From the NCBI GenBank assembly GCA_007922305.1, contig ML677348.1:17649115-17713114 (forward strand): a stretch of DNA of 64,000 bases. Reading direction: 5' to 3'. Shown here in pieces: positions 27,701-40,700 of this stretch. The notes below the pieces were generated by a model. The model worked only from the letters and a program-made list of their open reading frames with translations, made no database searches and was not told the DNA's origin. The DNA is from Dermatemys mawii (taxonomy: Eukaryota; Chordata; Testudines; Dermatemydidae). Position 1 is the first letter of the stretch. Each line of letters begins with the position of its first letter. Made by a program: the position numbers and the translations under genes.

Positions 27701-30700
27701 GCGGTGAATGGGGAGTTGGATGGTAGGTGGGAGTACCACAGGGCCTGTCAGGAGTAGCTAGGGGTCAGGGCAGTCAGGGATCGGGGGGTCCCTAGAGGGG
27801 AGAGGGGAAAGGAGCAGGGGGCTTAGATTGGGAGTGATTGGGGTAGGGGGTCTCTGGAGGACGTAGTCAGGGGACAAGGAGCGGGGGGGGGCTTAGATAG
27901 GGTGGGGGGGTCTCGGGGGGGGGGGTAAAGTTGGGGGGTCTCAGAAGGGGGCAATCAGAGGACAAAGAGCAGCAGGACTTAGATGGGGGTGAGGTCCTGG
28001 GGGGCAGTTAGAGTGGGGGTGGTCTCCAGAGGGGTCGATCAGGGGACAAGGAGCGGGGGGTTGGATGGGTCGGGAGTTCTGAGGAGGCAGTCAGAGGGCA
28101 GGAAGTGGGTGGGGGTCTGATAGGGGTCAGGGCCAGGCTGTTTGGGGAGGCACAGCCTTCCCTACCTGGCCCTCCACACAAGTTTGAACCCCGATGTGGC
28201 CCTTGGGCCAAGAAGTTTGCCCACTCCTGCCCTAAATCATACACCAATTTTGGCCTTCATTTTTGAAAGGGTATTCCAACCATGTACCAGTCAGGCCTGT
28301 CCCTGCATAGCTAGTGAGATTTGCTGATATAACAGAGTGGTACAGCTAAAGCGTCTTCTGTTGTTTTTGTTTAAATAAGATTTCTGTATGTGTTTGAAGT
28401 TCATGCATGTGAGGGATTATCTAACCAGGTAAAACTAGGTATGGTTTATCTAGGAAGTCACAGCGAGGTTCTCAGAGTTTGATAGTACACTTCAATCCTA
28501 TCCAATTTCCCTTGAGACTGTAGTCTAATGCCTCTTCGGCGCACAATCTAGTGGTTTTACAATATGGACAAATGTCCAGTAAGAACTCGGGTAAACCAAG
28601 TATACGTTTTCTACTGAGAAAATTCAGGGGAATTTTCGTGCTCATGGAAGAAACACCCAGAACACTGGCAAGTAGTATCACAGGTCAGCTTTACCATACA
28701 ACTGCTGGTGTACATTAGTCCGGATATAGGATCAAAAACTATTCTTCCATCACACTGTGTAGAAGTCTTGCCTACCAATGACCACATTTGGACCACACTA
28801 ATTTATGACCAGGTTTGAAACCAGCAAGCTAGCAGCCAACCCCTCTCTTCCATGAGACAGCGAAATTCTCTATTTTTTTTAAAGCATTTTCTCTAGTTGA
28901 GTTTTTGTTGTTGCTTTTCCACTAACCTGCTTCAGGTGTCCCTTCTGTAACCGTGAGAGAAGCAGGGAAAATGTTAAGCCTCCTTCCTAGGAGAAGCCCT
29001 TGTCTATAAACAAAGACAACAAATGATATTTGACATTTCACAACACAGCCAGTTTAAAATTAGGTTTACAAAACACAGAATACGCTCATTAAACTCTAGA
29101 ACGAAAGTCAACCATCCCCTGGAAACAAAAAATACTGACATATTGACCATTATACTAAATCTTCAGACTTGTAGTAACCCAAAGACAAATCATTGCATTT
29201 GAGTTACTGCTCCACAATGCAATTAATGAAGCACTGGAGCCAGACTCCCAACAGACTTTCCTGTGAGGTAATTAGCATAATTGCCATTATTTTACATTTG
29301 ATTTATTCCTATTTATATATTTAGGAAACTTAATAAACTCAAATGGTATCAGTCCATGGTATCTGTACCATAGGAGCAGATAATTCTTAGAAAGTGTATT
29401 TCTTGGGGTTTTTTTATGTTTTTGTTCTACCGCATGAAATATTTCACAATTCAGGAAGAAAAAGACAACAGCTAAATCAAATTAACCCTGATTTATGAAG
29501 TAAACAGCCTTTCTGGAAGATTATATATCCACCCTTTCCTCTCTGTCACATGACTAACACTCAAACTGTTGTGATAAATTTTAATCTAAACACAATCCCA
29601 TTTTGGGGCTCTCTTCTGGATACTAAAATATATTTGCATCTTTTTTTTTTTTTTTGCAAAAGATCAGCTTCACACTGAATAGGATTTTTTATTTTAAAAA
29701 GAAAGATATTCAATGAGCAAACATAACTTTAATAAGAGCAGTCAAACTGTATTTGGATTATAAATTAAAAACTCAAACAGTTGGTCTTTTCCCCTCAAAC
29801 AAAGTGAATTTTCAGATAAATAGAAAATAAACAAGAAAAGGAGTTTATTTTAATTTAGAACAAATGATTCATTTAATCATTAACCTTTCCTGTATGCGTA
29901 CATGTGTTTGTGTTCATTTTTGTTATTACATATTCATTGTTGCCCAGTCAACACTTGCCTTTCCTGCCCTTAAATTTCATCCCTCTGCCTTCCACCAGAT
30001 TTCTGAAGGCCACAACTACTATGGCAAACCCGATCTTGTCATATTACATATTACTAACGTAGCTACCCTGGATCTATTTCAAAAAGAGACTAATATAATT
30101 ACACAGTCTCAGAAGAATGTGGAATTTAAACAGATTTGGGATTATATTTTCCTATCCGTTCATAACTTCCAATAATGTTAGTAGCAGATGCAGGCAGGAT
30201 TTGGAACAAAACACTTACGTATAAAGTTACTAGTTCAAGTTACTATAAAGCAGAATCACCCATTTTGTTGAGATCTGCCAACTCAATTTAACCATTTAAT
30301 CATTTTTTCTTAACCTTCCTGGGAACACTAGCTAGAGGGTATATTTGATGGCTTGAATTTTATAGCCACAGGAGAAAATTTGAACTTTGAGACTGGTAGT
30401 TGAAATCTGCATAATGAACAGCTCACATAACTACACCAAGACTTTTACACTAAACAGAACTTCATACCTAAGAGGGTCAGAGAACTCTCAATTTGTGATA
30501 GCGGGAAAGTTTTCAAATGCATTGCAAAATGTATTTTACTTTCCTTTTATTACAATATTGTAAGGTGTTTGACCAATTCTATATCAGCTGTTTTTACTGT
30601 CTATATTCTAAGTTGCTTTTAGTTTACATTACTTATTTACATGTTGCAACAATTTTTGCCAAACAAAATCAAAGACTATTGAGATTCACTCAAGTACCAT

Positions 30701-33700
30701 CACTGTCACACTGTATCGTAGTTAAATGACTTTCAGTCTCACCAACCTAGGATTAATTAATATCCTCAGCCTAAAGGTAACAGGCTATTCAACCATTCAA
30801 AAATTCACAATGCATTTAGTTATTCTGCACCTTACGTTGGCATCATTTACAGCTTCCAAGAACACTGAAAACCTTGGGACAAAAGTTTCCATACAAGTCA
30901 ATGAAGCCTCATTCCCTTTCCTTGTTCAGTCCCTGTTCTCCAGTCTCAGCCTTGTCTATCCCCTCTCCATCACTTGCTGCATTTGAGGTGTTGAGAAGTG
31001 GAGCCATTATGTACTGTTCCCAACCACGTGAAACTCTGCCTTCAAGATACTTTTCTAACTCCTACATACGACAATTGCCAAAATCAGAAAATATAATTTA
31101 CTTAGAAACATTTGAGCATCTACAGATGTTTTCTGATGATACAATTGTGAATGTTGCTCCTTTGGGTTTTTACAGTATGATCTACATGGCTTAGGAATTC
31201 ATATGAGTTTAAGTGAGGAAGAACGGGAGCATAATTTTCTGATATACTGAAATAAATCTGTCTCAGCCAATGAATGCAAGGATATTGTACAGTACTGACC
31301 CAGGGAATGTTTATTTCTCAGTTATGCAAATCCTGCCTTCCAAATTTCTCACCTATATGCCAATAAACATGGTTCACTCAACTTCTAACCCATTAACTCA
31401 ACTTAAAGTCAGATTTAGTTAATTTTAAAAGGAATTAATCTTATTGGGAATAGAAATGTGGGGAGAATATCCCAAGACAAGTGATTGTGAAGATGACATA
31501 TAGACAGTGTGTTTTATAAACAGAATATGGGATGAGAGACCAGCTAATACTAGTATAACAAAGGGTGCTCTCTTACCTGAGTAAAGATAGCCTGGGTTAA
31601 TTAAAAAAACAAATAGCAAAACACACTGTCATTTTCAGGGAGAACTCTCAAGTCACCATTCTAAATCATTAATTCCATGGTAGCCAATTTTGATGTCTGA
31701 GGCGACAGTAAACTCAAGAAATGACTCAGGTGCAAAGTTCCTATTTCCCTTAGCAAGAAAAAAAAACTTAACAGATGAATTATTTCTACCCAGAACATTT
31801 TTCAAGTTTTTCCTTCAAATGACAGTAGGACTTTAAAGCTTTTTCTCCACCCCCATAAGATGATAGAGAATGATACATAAAAATATTGTGCGTAAGTGAT
31901 ACAGGCGTGTCGCGTCTTGCGCGAGGGTTCCGTTCTGCGGTTACCACGTAAAGCGGAAACCGTGTATAGCCAGAACCCATTGACTTCAATGGGAGGCGAA
32001 ACTGCGCCCCCTGCAGGAAGTTTTTTTTTTATTTTAATTCTCCTTTCTTTTTTTGTTTTTGCGGACTGCGTAAAGCGGAAATCACGTAAGTTGAATCAGC
32101 GTAAGACGCGACATGCCTGTATGTTCAAAAAACACTTGAATGGTGAAATCAAAAAATAGATTATATACTAGCACCAAATATTTGAACAATCAGGTTTAAT
32201 ACTCAAAAAATTGCATTTACTTTGATCAACTTGCTAAAATTAACTCTGTTCTTACACTAATCTACTTTAATACTATGTTTGGAAAACAACTATTTAAAAG
32301 AAAATATGTATCTAAGACTATTTTATGTTTCCTACAGTATCCTGTATTCCTACATCTATATGGAGTCAGAGCATTTTTGTGGAAGATATAGAAATTCACA
32401 GAGAACTCTTTAGCCTTGAAGTTTTGGGGTATAGTTGGTGTTTCTTTATTACTAGAATTTAAAAACTTAACTGGTCAATATTTTATTGGGGAAGGAGCAC
32501 AAAGAGAAAACAGCCAAGTACCTTCTACTTCCAGGAAATTCAGGCAGGCTAACTCTTGGAAACTTGTCATCCTGCCAGTCATCATCATCAAACGAAATTT
32601 GACTGGATGGCCTGGACACACTGCGGGTGAGACGGCGTTTTCCAATCTTCATGTCTGCAATAACGTTGCTGACATCAAAAAGACAAGCAGAACAATGAAA
32701 ATTCCACAGTCCAAAAAGGTAGCAAGCTTGGTTACATGTTTTAATAAGGCAAATTATTCCCAATTGTTTTCATAAGCCTATACTGCACAAACTGTATGAA
32801 AGAACTCAACATCTCTACAAAACATCTGTTGACATTCTGAAATCATGGACTATGCAAGTCTTGTTTCTTAGAACAAAGAAAATCCCACTTACCTTTTATT
32901 TTCTAACTTTAACAAAAACAAGTTCAATTTAGCAAACATATGCCAGTTACTGTACTCTTTAGGAAAAAATCCAATGAACATTCTTTGAACTGAAAACTGA
33001 AATATTTTTAGTTTATTTTATGCTGAAATATACTATGTTCAGAGAATGCATCAGACATCAATGCAAACGTGCGGCAAACGGAAGTTTCAAAGATCATAGC
33101 TACAGAACTTGTGGTTGGAGGTAGAGGGATTTGATGTGAGGAACACTGGTTCGCCTTCTGGGGGGAAAAGGGGCTGTATAGTTTGGATGGCTTCCATCTC
33201 CACAGAAGGGGAACTAATTTTCTAAGGGAATGGCTGGCAAGAGTAGTCAGAAGGGTATTAAAATAACAAAAAAGGTAGAGGGTGAAAAGCGGGAACTAAT
33301 GAGCAGTCATTTAATAGAACAGGGGTGGGCAAACTACCCCCCGTGGGCTGCATCCAGCCCACAGAACCGTCCCGTCTGGCCCCCGGCCTCTCCCCGTGAG
33401 CCGCACCACGTGGGCAGCACTCCGGTGGCAGGGGCTGCGTGCTCCCCGCCCCCCAGAGCCGCCCCGAGCAGCTATGGTGAAGGGGAGCAATAGGGGGTGG
33501 GGTTCCGGGGTGCTGGTTAGGGGGTGGGAGGGTAGATAGGGGTTGGGGCAGTCAGGGGACGGACAGCAGGGGAATTGTTTAGGGGGTGGGGTCCTGAGGG
33601 GTGGTTACGGGTCTCTGGAAGGAGGAATTAGGGGACAAGGTCGGGCGGAGGTTGGATGGTGGGAAGTGGGAGGGGCCAGACTGAGGGTGGGGTCTTCCCT

Positions 33701-34711
33701 ACCCAGCCCTCCATATAATTTTGCAAACCCAATGTGGCCCTCGGGCCAAAAAGTTTGCCCACCCCTGTAATAGAATATCAAGATGTTGAGAACAAAGTGA
33801 AAAATCAATCAAATCAATACATCAAGGAATGTGAAGAAAATAAATTCTTTAATTGCCTATATACCCAGGATAATACACAAAAGGAACTGGAATTGTTCAT
33901 CTATAAGCAAAAATTCAATCTAGCTTGTATTGCTGAAACCTGGTGGATAGATTTGCACTACTGGATTGTTTAAAAAAAATCATCAGTGGATAAAACTGAT
34001 TTAGGAAGGATCAAGTGGACAAAAGGGATGGAGGAAGGCACACTACGTCAAAAATGGCATTACCTGTTTCTGAGTCATTGAGAGAAGAAAACAATCTTGA
34101 TCAATGTACTGGGAGATAAAAAACAAGATAGGGTACTACAATGTGTCTGCTACAGACCACCAAATCACACCAGAAAACATGACGACCATCTCCTTATGCT
34201 CCTATCTACAATGTGTAGAAAAATACTGCACTATCCTGGGGGTCTTCAATCTGCTAGAGATCTCTCGCTTCAAGTACTAAAATGGCCTCTGAATTTCTAA
34301 ATATTCCAGATGACAATTTCTTAACTCAAGAAGTGTTGCATTCAGCACAGGGGAATTCTATATTAGACATCACCTTGACAGATAGGAGCTGATCGCAGGA
34401 CTAAGAACCAGTGGTAGTTTAAGTACAAATGATCATAATTTGATCACAATTTACATGCAAACAGAATAAAGTCCCTACAAGTAACAGCTGGCATATAATT
34501 AGTGCTTTAAAAGGGCCAATTTCCCAAAGTTGAAAGCAGTGATGAGCCTAATCAGTTGAGAGGAAGACTATGTAAATGGTACTTGGGAATTATTTCAGAA
34601 CATTTTACTAGGTGCCAAAAAAGCCACAATCCGACAAGTGAGAAAAATGGCAAAACTGGTTAACACACCAACATGACTTAGTGAAGTAACTGTAGCTATA
34701 AAAAAAATATA

Positions 34712-34763
<52 letters not shown>

Positions 34764-37700
34764 CAAATTTAAAAAAGGTGAAGCTGATAGTCATAAATAT
34801 GAATAATATGGAAATGGTAGAATTGTCAATGATTAAGTCATGGGTATTTTTAGTACAAGTTATGGACAGGCCACAGGCAACAAACAAAAAGTCACAGCCC
34901 GTGACCAGTCCATAAGTTGTACTACAAATACCCCTAACTAAATCTTAGGTGCACGAGGGAGGGAGTGCAGGAGAGAGAAGCGCTCCAGTGGACGCTGCTG
35001 CTCCCGGCGGGAGAACAACTCCAGTAAGGGGGCAGCCCCTTGTCCAGAGTGGAGGTAGCAGTGACAGGGAAAGGGGCTGCCTGAGCCGGTGTGGCCGGCC
35101 ACAGGGTCAGCTGCACTGGGCCGCTGTAAAAGTCACGGAATCAGTGACTTCTGGGACCTCCTTGAAAGACTCACAGCCTTAATGATAATCCAGAAAAGGC
35201 AGAAGTTCTGTATTTGAGAAAAAAAGGCAGATGATGTAGTTATGTCACGATGACAGAATACTTTCCATTCCAACAGTAGCCAAGGAGGATGTGAAACAAC
35301 AGCTACTAAAAGTTAGATATTTTTAGGTCAACAGGTTCAAATAACTTGCATCAGAGATTTTAAAATAACTGACGGAGGAGCTCTCTGGTCTGCAAATGTT
35401 AATTTTCAGTAACTTTTGTAACACTGGGAAAGTTCATTGTGCCAGTATTTAAAAAGGGTAAATGGGATGAACCAGGTAATTATATGTCTGTCAGTCTGAA
35501 ATAGATCCTGGCCAAAATACTGGAATGACTGATAAGAGGCTTGATTAATCAAGAATTAAAGGAAGGTAATATAAAAAATGCCATTCGACAAGGTTTAATG
35601 GAAAATAGATCTTGTCAAATTAGCTTGATTTTTCTTTTTTATGAGATTACAAGTTTGGATAAAAAAAGAAAGTGTCAACATAATATACGTAGACATCTTT
35701 TTGGTACTACACAACATTTTGATTAAGAAACTAGAAGTTCGCCATGCACCCACCTCTCCATGCTAATGGTGGTTAAGATTTGTAGGAGCGCCTGAACTTT
35801 TACTGAAAGGTTCAGCAAGCAGTAGTTTGCATGGGCACAGGTGTGTCTATCTCCTGGGAGTTAGAGAGCTTCAGTCAAGTCTTTGGCTTAGGAAGGTCTG
35901 CTAGGCCTTGGCCAGATGTCCTAACAGGAGGCAAGAAAACTAATAACTGTTCTGGGCGATTGTTGGTTCTCCCCTTCAATCATTAATAGGGCAAGAGAGC
36001 TAAAGACAACACCTTATTAATATTATTATTTTGATAAAAATTGAAGAATCTTGGCAATATATTTGTGCCAATTCCCATTGGTTACTACGCTCAACAAGGA
36101 TTATTGTTACAGTGACAGAACTATTTAGATATAAAGTTGTGTCTATGCCTTTGGGGGGAGAGACTATTAAAACCAAAACTCATTATTAGATTTTGGGACA
36201 GCGCAAGAGAGAACGATAAAAATCAGTTAAACTACAGTGTGTATATAATATATATATATAAAGATATATATATTATTATTAAGATATAAAAGCCTCTTTT
36301 CAAGGAAAAAGATTTGGTATTAAAAGAACAGAAACAAATTAGGTCAAAAAGAAAGCTTTGGATACCTAAATGCAATATATATATTCCCACTGTTGCAATG
36401 CTTGAAAAATGTCAGAAAGTATATATTTAAACACTCCTTTGGATGGTTTAAATCAGAAGAGCTCTTCAAAATAACTACTTACAACAAGAAAATGCCCTAA
36501 ACTGTTCGGAATCTTGATCTTCTAAGGTTAATTTTAAATCTGACATTAACAAAAGAAGTTCAGTTCCTCTGCATCGCTCTCATTTTACTAAATATTTTCT
36601 GTTAACGTTATTCTTGGCATTTATGAACTAGAGTTGATCCAAAGAATTCATAAGTTTTCTGAGGATCTAACTAGGATCATGCAGTCTGCCCCTCACCAGA
36701 AGTAAAGTCACAGACTGCCCAGCCCAACTGTTTTACATGGCAACCACGCTAAAACGATAAAATGTTGTTGTACTATATACGGAGATCATACTCCCTCTGA
36801 GCAGTTCTCTTTGAGGTTTTTCACAACTGGCCAAACTTTCTTCTGGCAATGCCGGGCAACTAATACACACATTCCACAGTGTCACAATTTTGGGTGGTTA
36901 GGGTCCTTATGTTGTGTCACTGGTCGTGAAAGGTGAGCAAATCTGTTTTCATAATAGTTTTTAAAACAAGTGATTGCATGGTACTATGCCAATCATGTTG
37001 TTCATCCTACACACATTTCCTCTAACACATTGAAACAAGAAATTAACCAAAAACAAAACCAGAAAGATATTTATGGCCTGACTTCCTTTCACAATAAAGA
37101 AAGTTAGATTTCCAACTGAAACTCCATCCCCCACTCAATCCACTGTATGTAAGTGTTGCACACATGTCTGAACAGGAATGATCATGTGCACTACATGGGT
37201 TAAAAAACAAGAGAAAGAATTCAGGATGCATTTTAGCTTTAGCTCAGAATTCCTTTCCTTCTGTTGATTTAATTCTAACCTTTAATACTGCTGAATTTAT
37301 TTTCCTATGGTGGTGGTGTAATTTCCATTAAGCAAAACTTCTTCCCGCACTAAAAAAAAATCCTGTATCATTCATTTTTCCCCCTTCTAGTGAACATGCT
37401 GTCCTCAATATGTCTACAAAACAAACTGATGAGAGAAGACTGTACAACAGTGACATCCAGAGGGCAGACTGTATGTAAAGCACAATATAAACTAAGATTT
37501 CTCGGCTATAATTACATCTTTATCATTTAATACCTCCTCATAAATCTGAATAATATTCTGATTTATAGTAACGTTATATTGTACGGTTCTTATGCTTCTA
37601 TAGATATTTCAGTTATTTAAATACATCTCTAAGTGTTTTACATAAAATATATACTCTCTCAGACCAGTGGTCCATTTAGTCCAGTATGCTGTCTCAGAAG

Positions 37701-40700
37701 CGAACAGTACTTGATGCTTCAAAGAATGGTAATCCAGCCATGATGCATCTAGCTAATTGTACAGCATTGAATATCTGGGGCTGGGGAGGAAAACCATGTC
37801 TTCTGAACCCACACAGAACTAAATAATGAGATCTCTTACAAAGTGGCAAACAGTGCTTGAAAAATCCACTTATGAATGAGTAAGGAGCTCTCACTGGCCA
37901 GCGTGGGGACCTCAGCTCTCAATTTCTACAGGATTCAAGCTTTCATATTTTTTTTTTTAAAAAAAGTTTCAAAACCTTTTACTTCGACTGAAAAGCCTCT
38001 GAGGCAGAAACCAATTTTTCATCCTGTGTATATAGTATCTAGCACATTGAGGCCTGACCTCTCTAGATGCCACTGCAAAGGAAAGAATATAAATAATGGT
38101 TGTAAAGTTTACCTTACAAACGTGAATAAAACGTTCACTAATATAGCAGTGTCTTCCAAGCCACACACAGTTCTGGTGCCTCTGACAATTCTTAGCTAAA
38201 CTAAGCAGCAGCAGAATGTAATTAACTAGATTCTAGTTAGTTTTCACTACTTCTGTTCAGAACTCTGTAGGAGAGAGTGAAACTGTCAAATTCATGTTGC
38301 TGAGGCTACTTGGGAAAGCTATGAGCAGCAGAACAGCAAGCTCTGGAATTATTACTTGGGAACAGCAGGGATTCTAAAAAAACAAAACAAAACAAAGAAT
38401 GGTACAGTAGAACTACGACTTCTCACAGCTCCTGAAGCAAATACTGTACCCACTTAGGGAAGCCAGAGCACCTTGCATGAGGAACATAAGAACATAAGAA
38501 AGGCCGTACTGGATCAGACCAAAGGTCCATCCAGTCCAGTATCCTGACTACCGACAGTGGCCAATGCCAGGTGCCCCGGAGTGAGTGAACCTAACAGGTG
38601 AGGATCAAGTGATCTCTCTCCTGCCATCCACCACCCCCCTCTGACAAACAGAGGCTAGGGACACCATTCCTTACCCAGCCTGGCTAATAGCCATTAATGG
38701 ACTTAACCTCCATGAATTTATCCAGTTCTCTTTTAGACCCTGTTATAGTCTTAGCCTTCACAGCCTCCCCAGGCAAGGAGTTCCACAGGTTGACTGTGTG
38801 CTGTGTGAAGAAGAACTTCCTTTTATTTGTTTTAAACCTGCTGCCCACTAATTTCACTGGGTGGCCCCTAGGAGTAAGGAACAAGCTGCCTCTCCTTTCC
38901 AGTACATAGAGGGCAGTACAACTTGTATGCTAAACAGAGGACCTCCTCACACCCCAAACATGGACCACGGAACAAGTATCCTTCCCAGCAGCTTATAACA
39001 AGCAGTGCTGGGCTTCTCACCAGATCATTGCCCAAAGTCTTACTTGTGAGGCCTCTTTCAAATCTATCACTGGCTAGTAGGTGTCTGGCAAATTTAATCA
39101 AGCCCCAATTGCAACCAATTAATAATCCATTCAAATCCCGCCACAAGCTTTGCCTCAACCTCCAGGTGCAGTGAATTCCACGTGTTCATTATACAAAATA
39201 GGAAGAAATATTGCCTTGTTTGTTCATCTTAGAGCATTTACTTTACCTTTCCTTAAGGCTATACAAGAACTAAATGGAGAAAATGATCAATTTTTACACA
39301 GCTCAGTCAAGTCTCCTCTAACTCCTTCACCTAAATCAATGGTTTTCAACCTGGGGTCCACAGACTATATTGAAGATTTGCCAAAAGGGTCTGCACCTAC
39401 GTTCCCTCACAGCTGCATGGCGGAGCCACTGTCTATTAAGCCTTATGAAGGGGATCAAGGCTGCAGTGGGGAGAGATGCCTCTCTCCCAGCACAGACCTG
39501 CTGCCGCGTAGAGGTGGCTCTCTCCGCCGGCCCCAGCATGGACCTGCCCTGACTTGCTGCGGTCGGGGGAGAGGTGACCCTTCCCGAGCCCCAACCCAGC
39601 CCTGGCAGGGGGAGAGCACCTCTCCCCCTCCAGCCCAGGTGCTGCTGCGGGGGGTCCTATCTCCCAGCAGTAGCTCCCAGGCAGCCTGCACCCCAAAGCC
39701 CTCATTCCTGACCTCACCCCAGAGCCCCCACACCAGCCCTCAGCCTCCCACACCTGAACCCTCTGCACCAGCCCCACCCCGGAACCCTCAACCCCCCTGC
39801 CCCTCACTCCAATCCTCTGCAGCAGCCCTGAGCCCCACTCCAAATACCTCAGCCCCATCCCCACACCATGAATTTTGTTATATGCATCAATATGGAGGTG
39901 ATGTGTCACACAACAAAATTCATTCCGCACATGCGTGGGGAAAATTAGAGGGAACACGGTTCCAGCTCCTGCATTTGAAATTTTTCAGGGGTCTGCAAAT
40001 GAAAAAAAGTTTGAACACCACTGACCTAAATAATCCAAAGCAATGCAATATCCATAGTATCGTTAACCATTTCTATCAACCCTCTCTGGGTGTTTGAGTT
40101 GAGAGGAGACAACTCAAACTGAACACATTACTCCAGGGAAATGTATACCATTGTGCATTATCTAATGTCTAATTAGTTTTCACCACCACTTTTTTTAAAT
40201 GCACCCAAGCTTCTAAGCTTCTGGAGAGATAACTTCATTTATCTATCCACAATATCCCCTAGCTCTCTTGACTGAGAATTACAAAGGTGGATAGTTTCTC
40301 TTTCCCACAGACACTACCTCAAAAATATGCATGACCTTATATTTAACAAAGTTAACATTCATTCACCATTGTGCTTCCCCACCATTTTGTTTATTTGTAA
40401 CCATTTGACTGTGTCACTATCCTCCTTCGTTCTACTAATGGAAATGGCATGCATCAGCAGCAAATACTAATGCTGTTGGCAACTTTCTCCGCTAGTCATC
40501 GGTATATTTACTGAACACAAAAGACCCTGTAACTAATCCCTATAAAACCCCACAAATAACTTTTCATCAGTTTTATGAATCCATATTTCCTATCGCTTTA
40601 CCAGTTAATTCATTATCTGAATTTGCCCCAAATCTAGTTATTTTCATGTGACATGCTAAAAATAAATCTATAAGCTACTTGCAGTTTGTTATGCAAACCT

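Larger units (their letters stand above)
33085..35740 (+). pseudogene. CR1 LINE, degraded, ORF1 end to reverse transcriptase
   Basis: A CR1 copy in MRPS31 intron 3, antisense to the gene. Frames broken by stops recall CR1 endonuclease motifs: IAETWW near 33925-33945 and VCYRPPN near 34140-34165. Reverse-transcriptase-like text follows at about 35340-35700. It is interrupted by a hAT element at 33320-33767, an AT/CA microsatellite at 34707-34762 and a palindromic element around 34840-35190. It cannot make protein. Confidence 0.75.

Noticed and set aside
39150..40097. 315-codon plus-strand open frame
   Set aside because: It spans the flank and the C-rich interior of a hAT element with TSDs. 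It is Pro/Ser low-complexity without domains.
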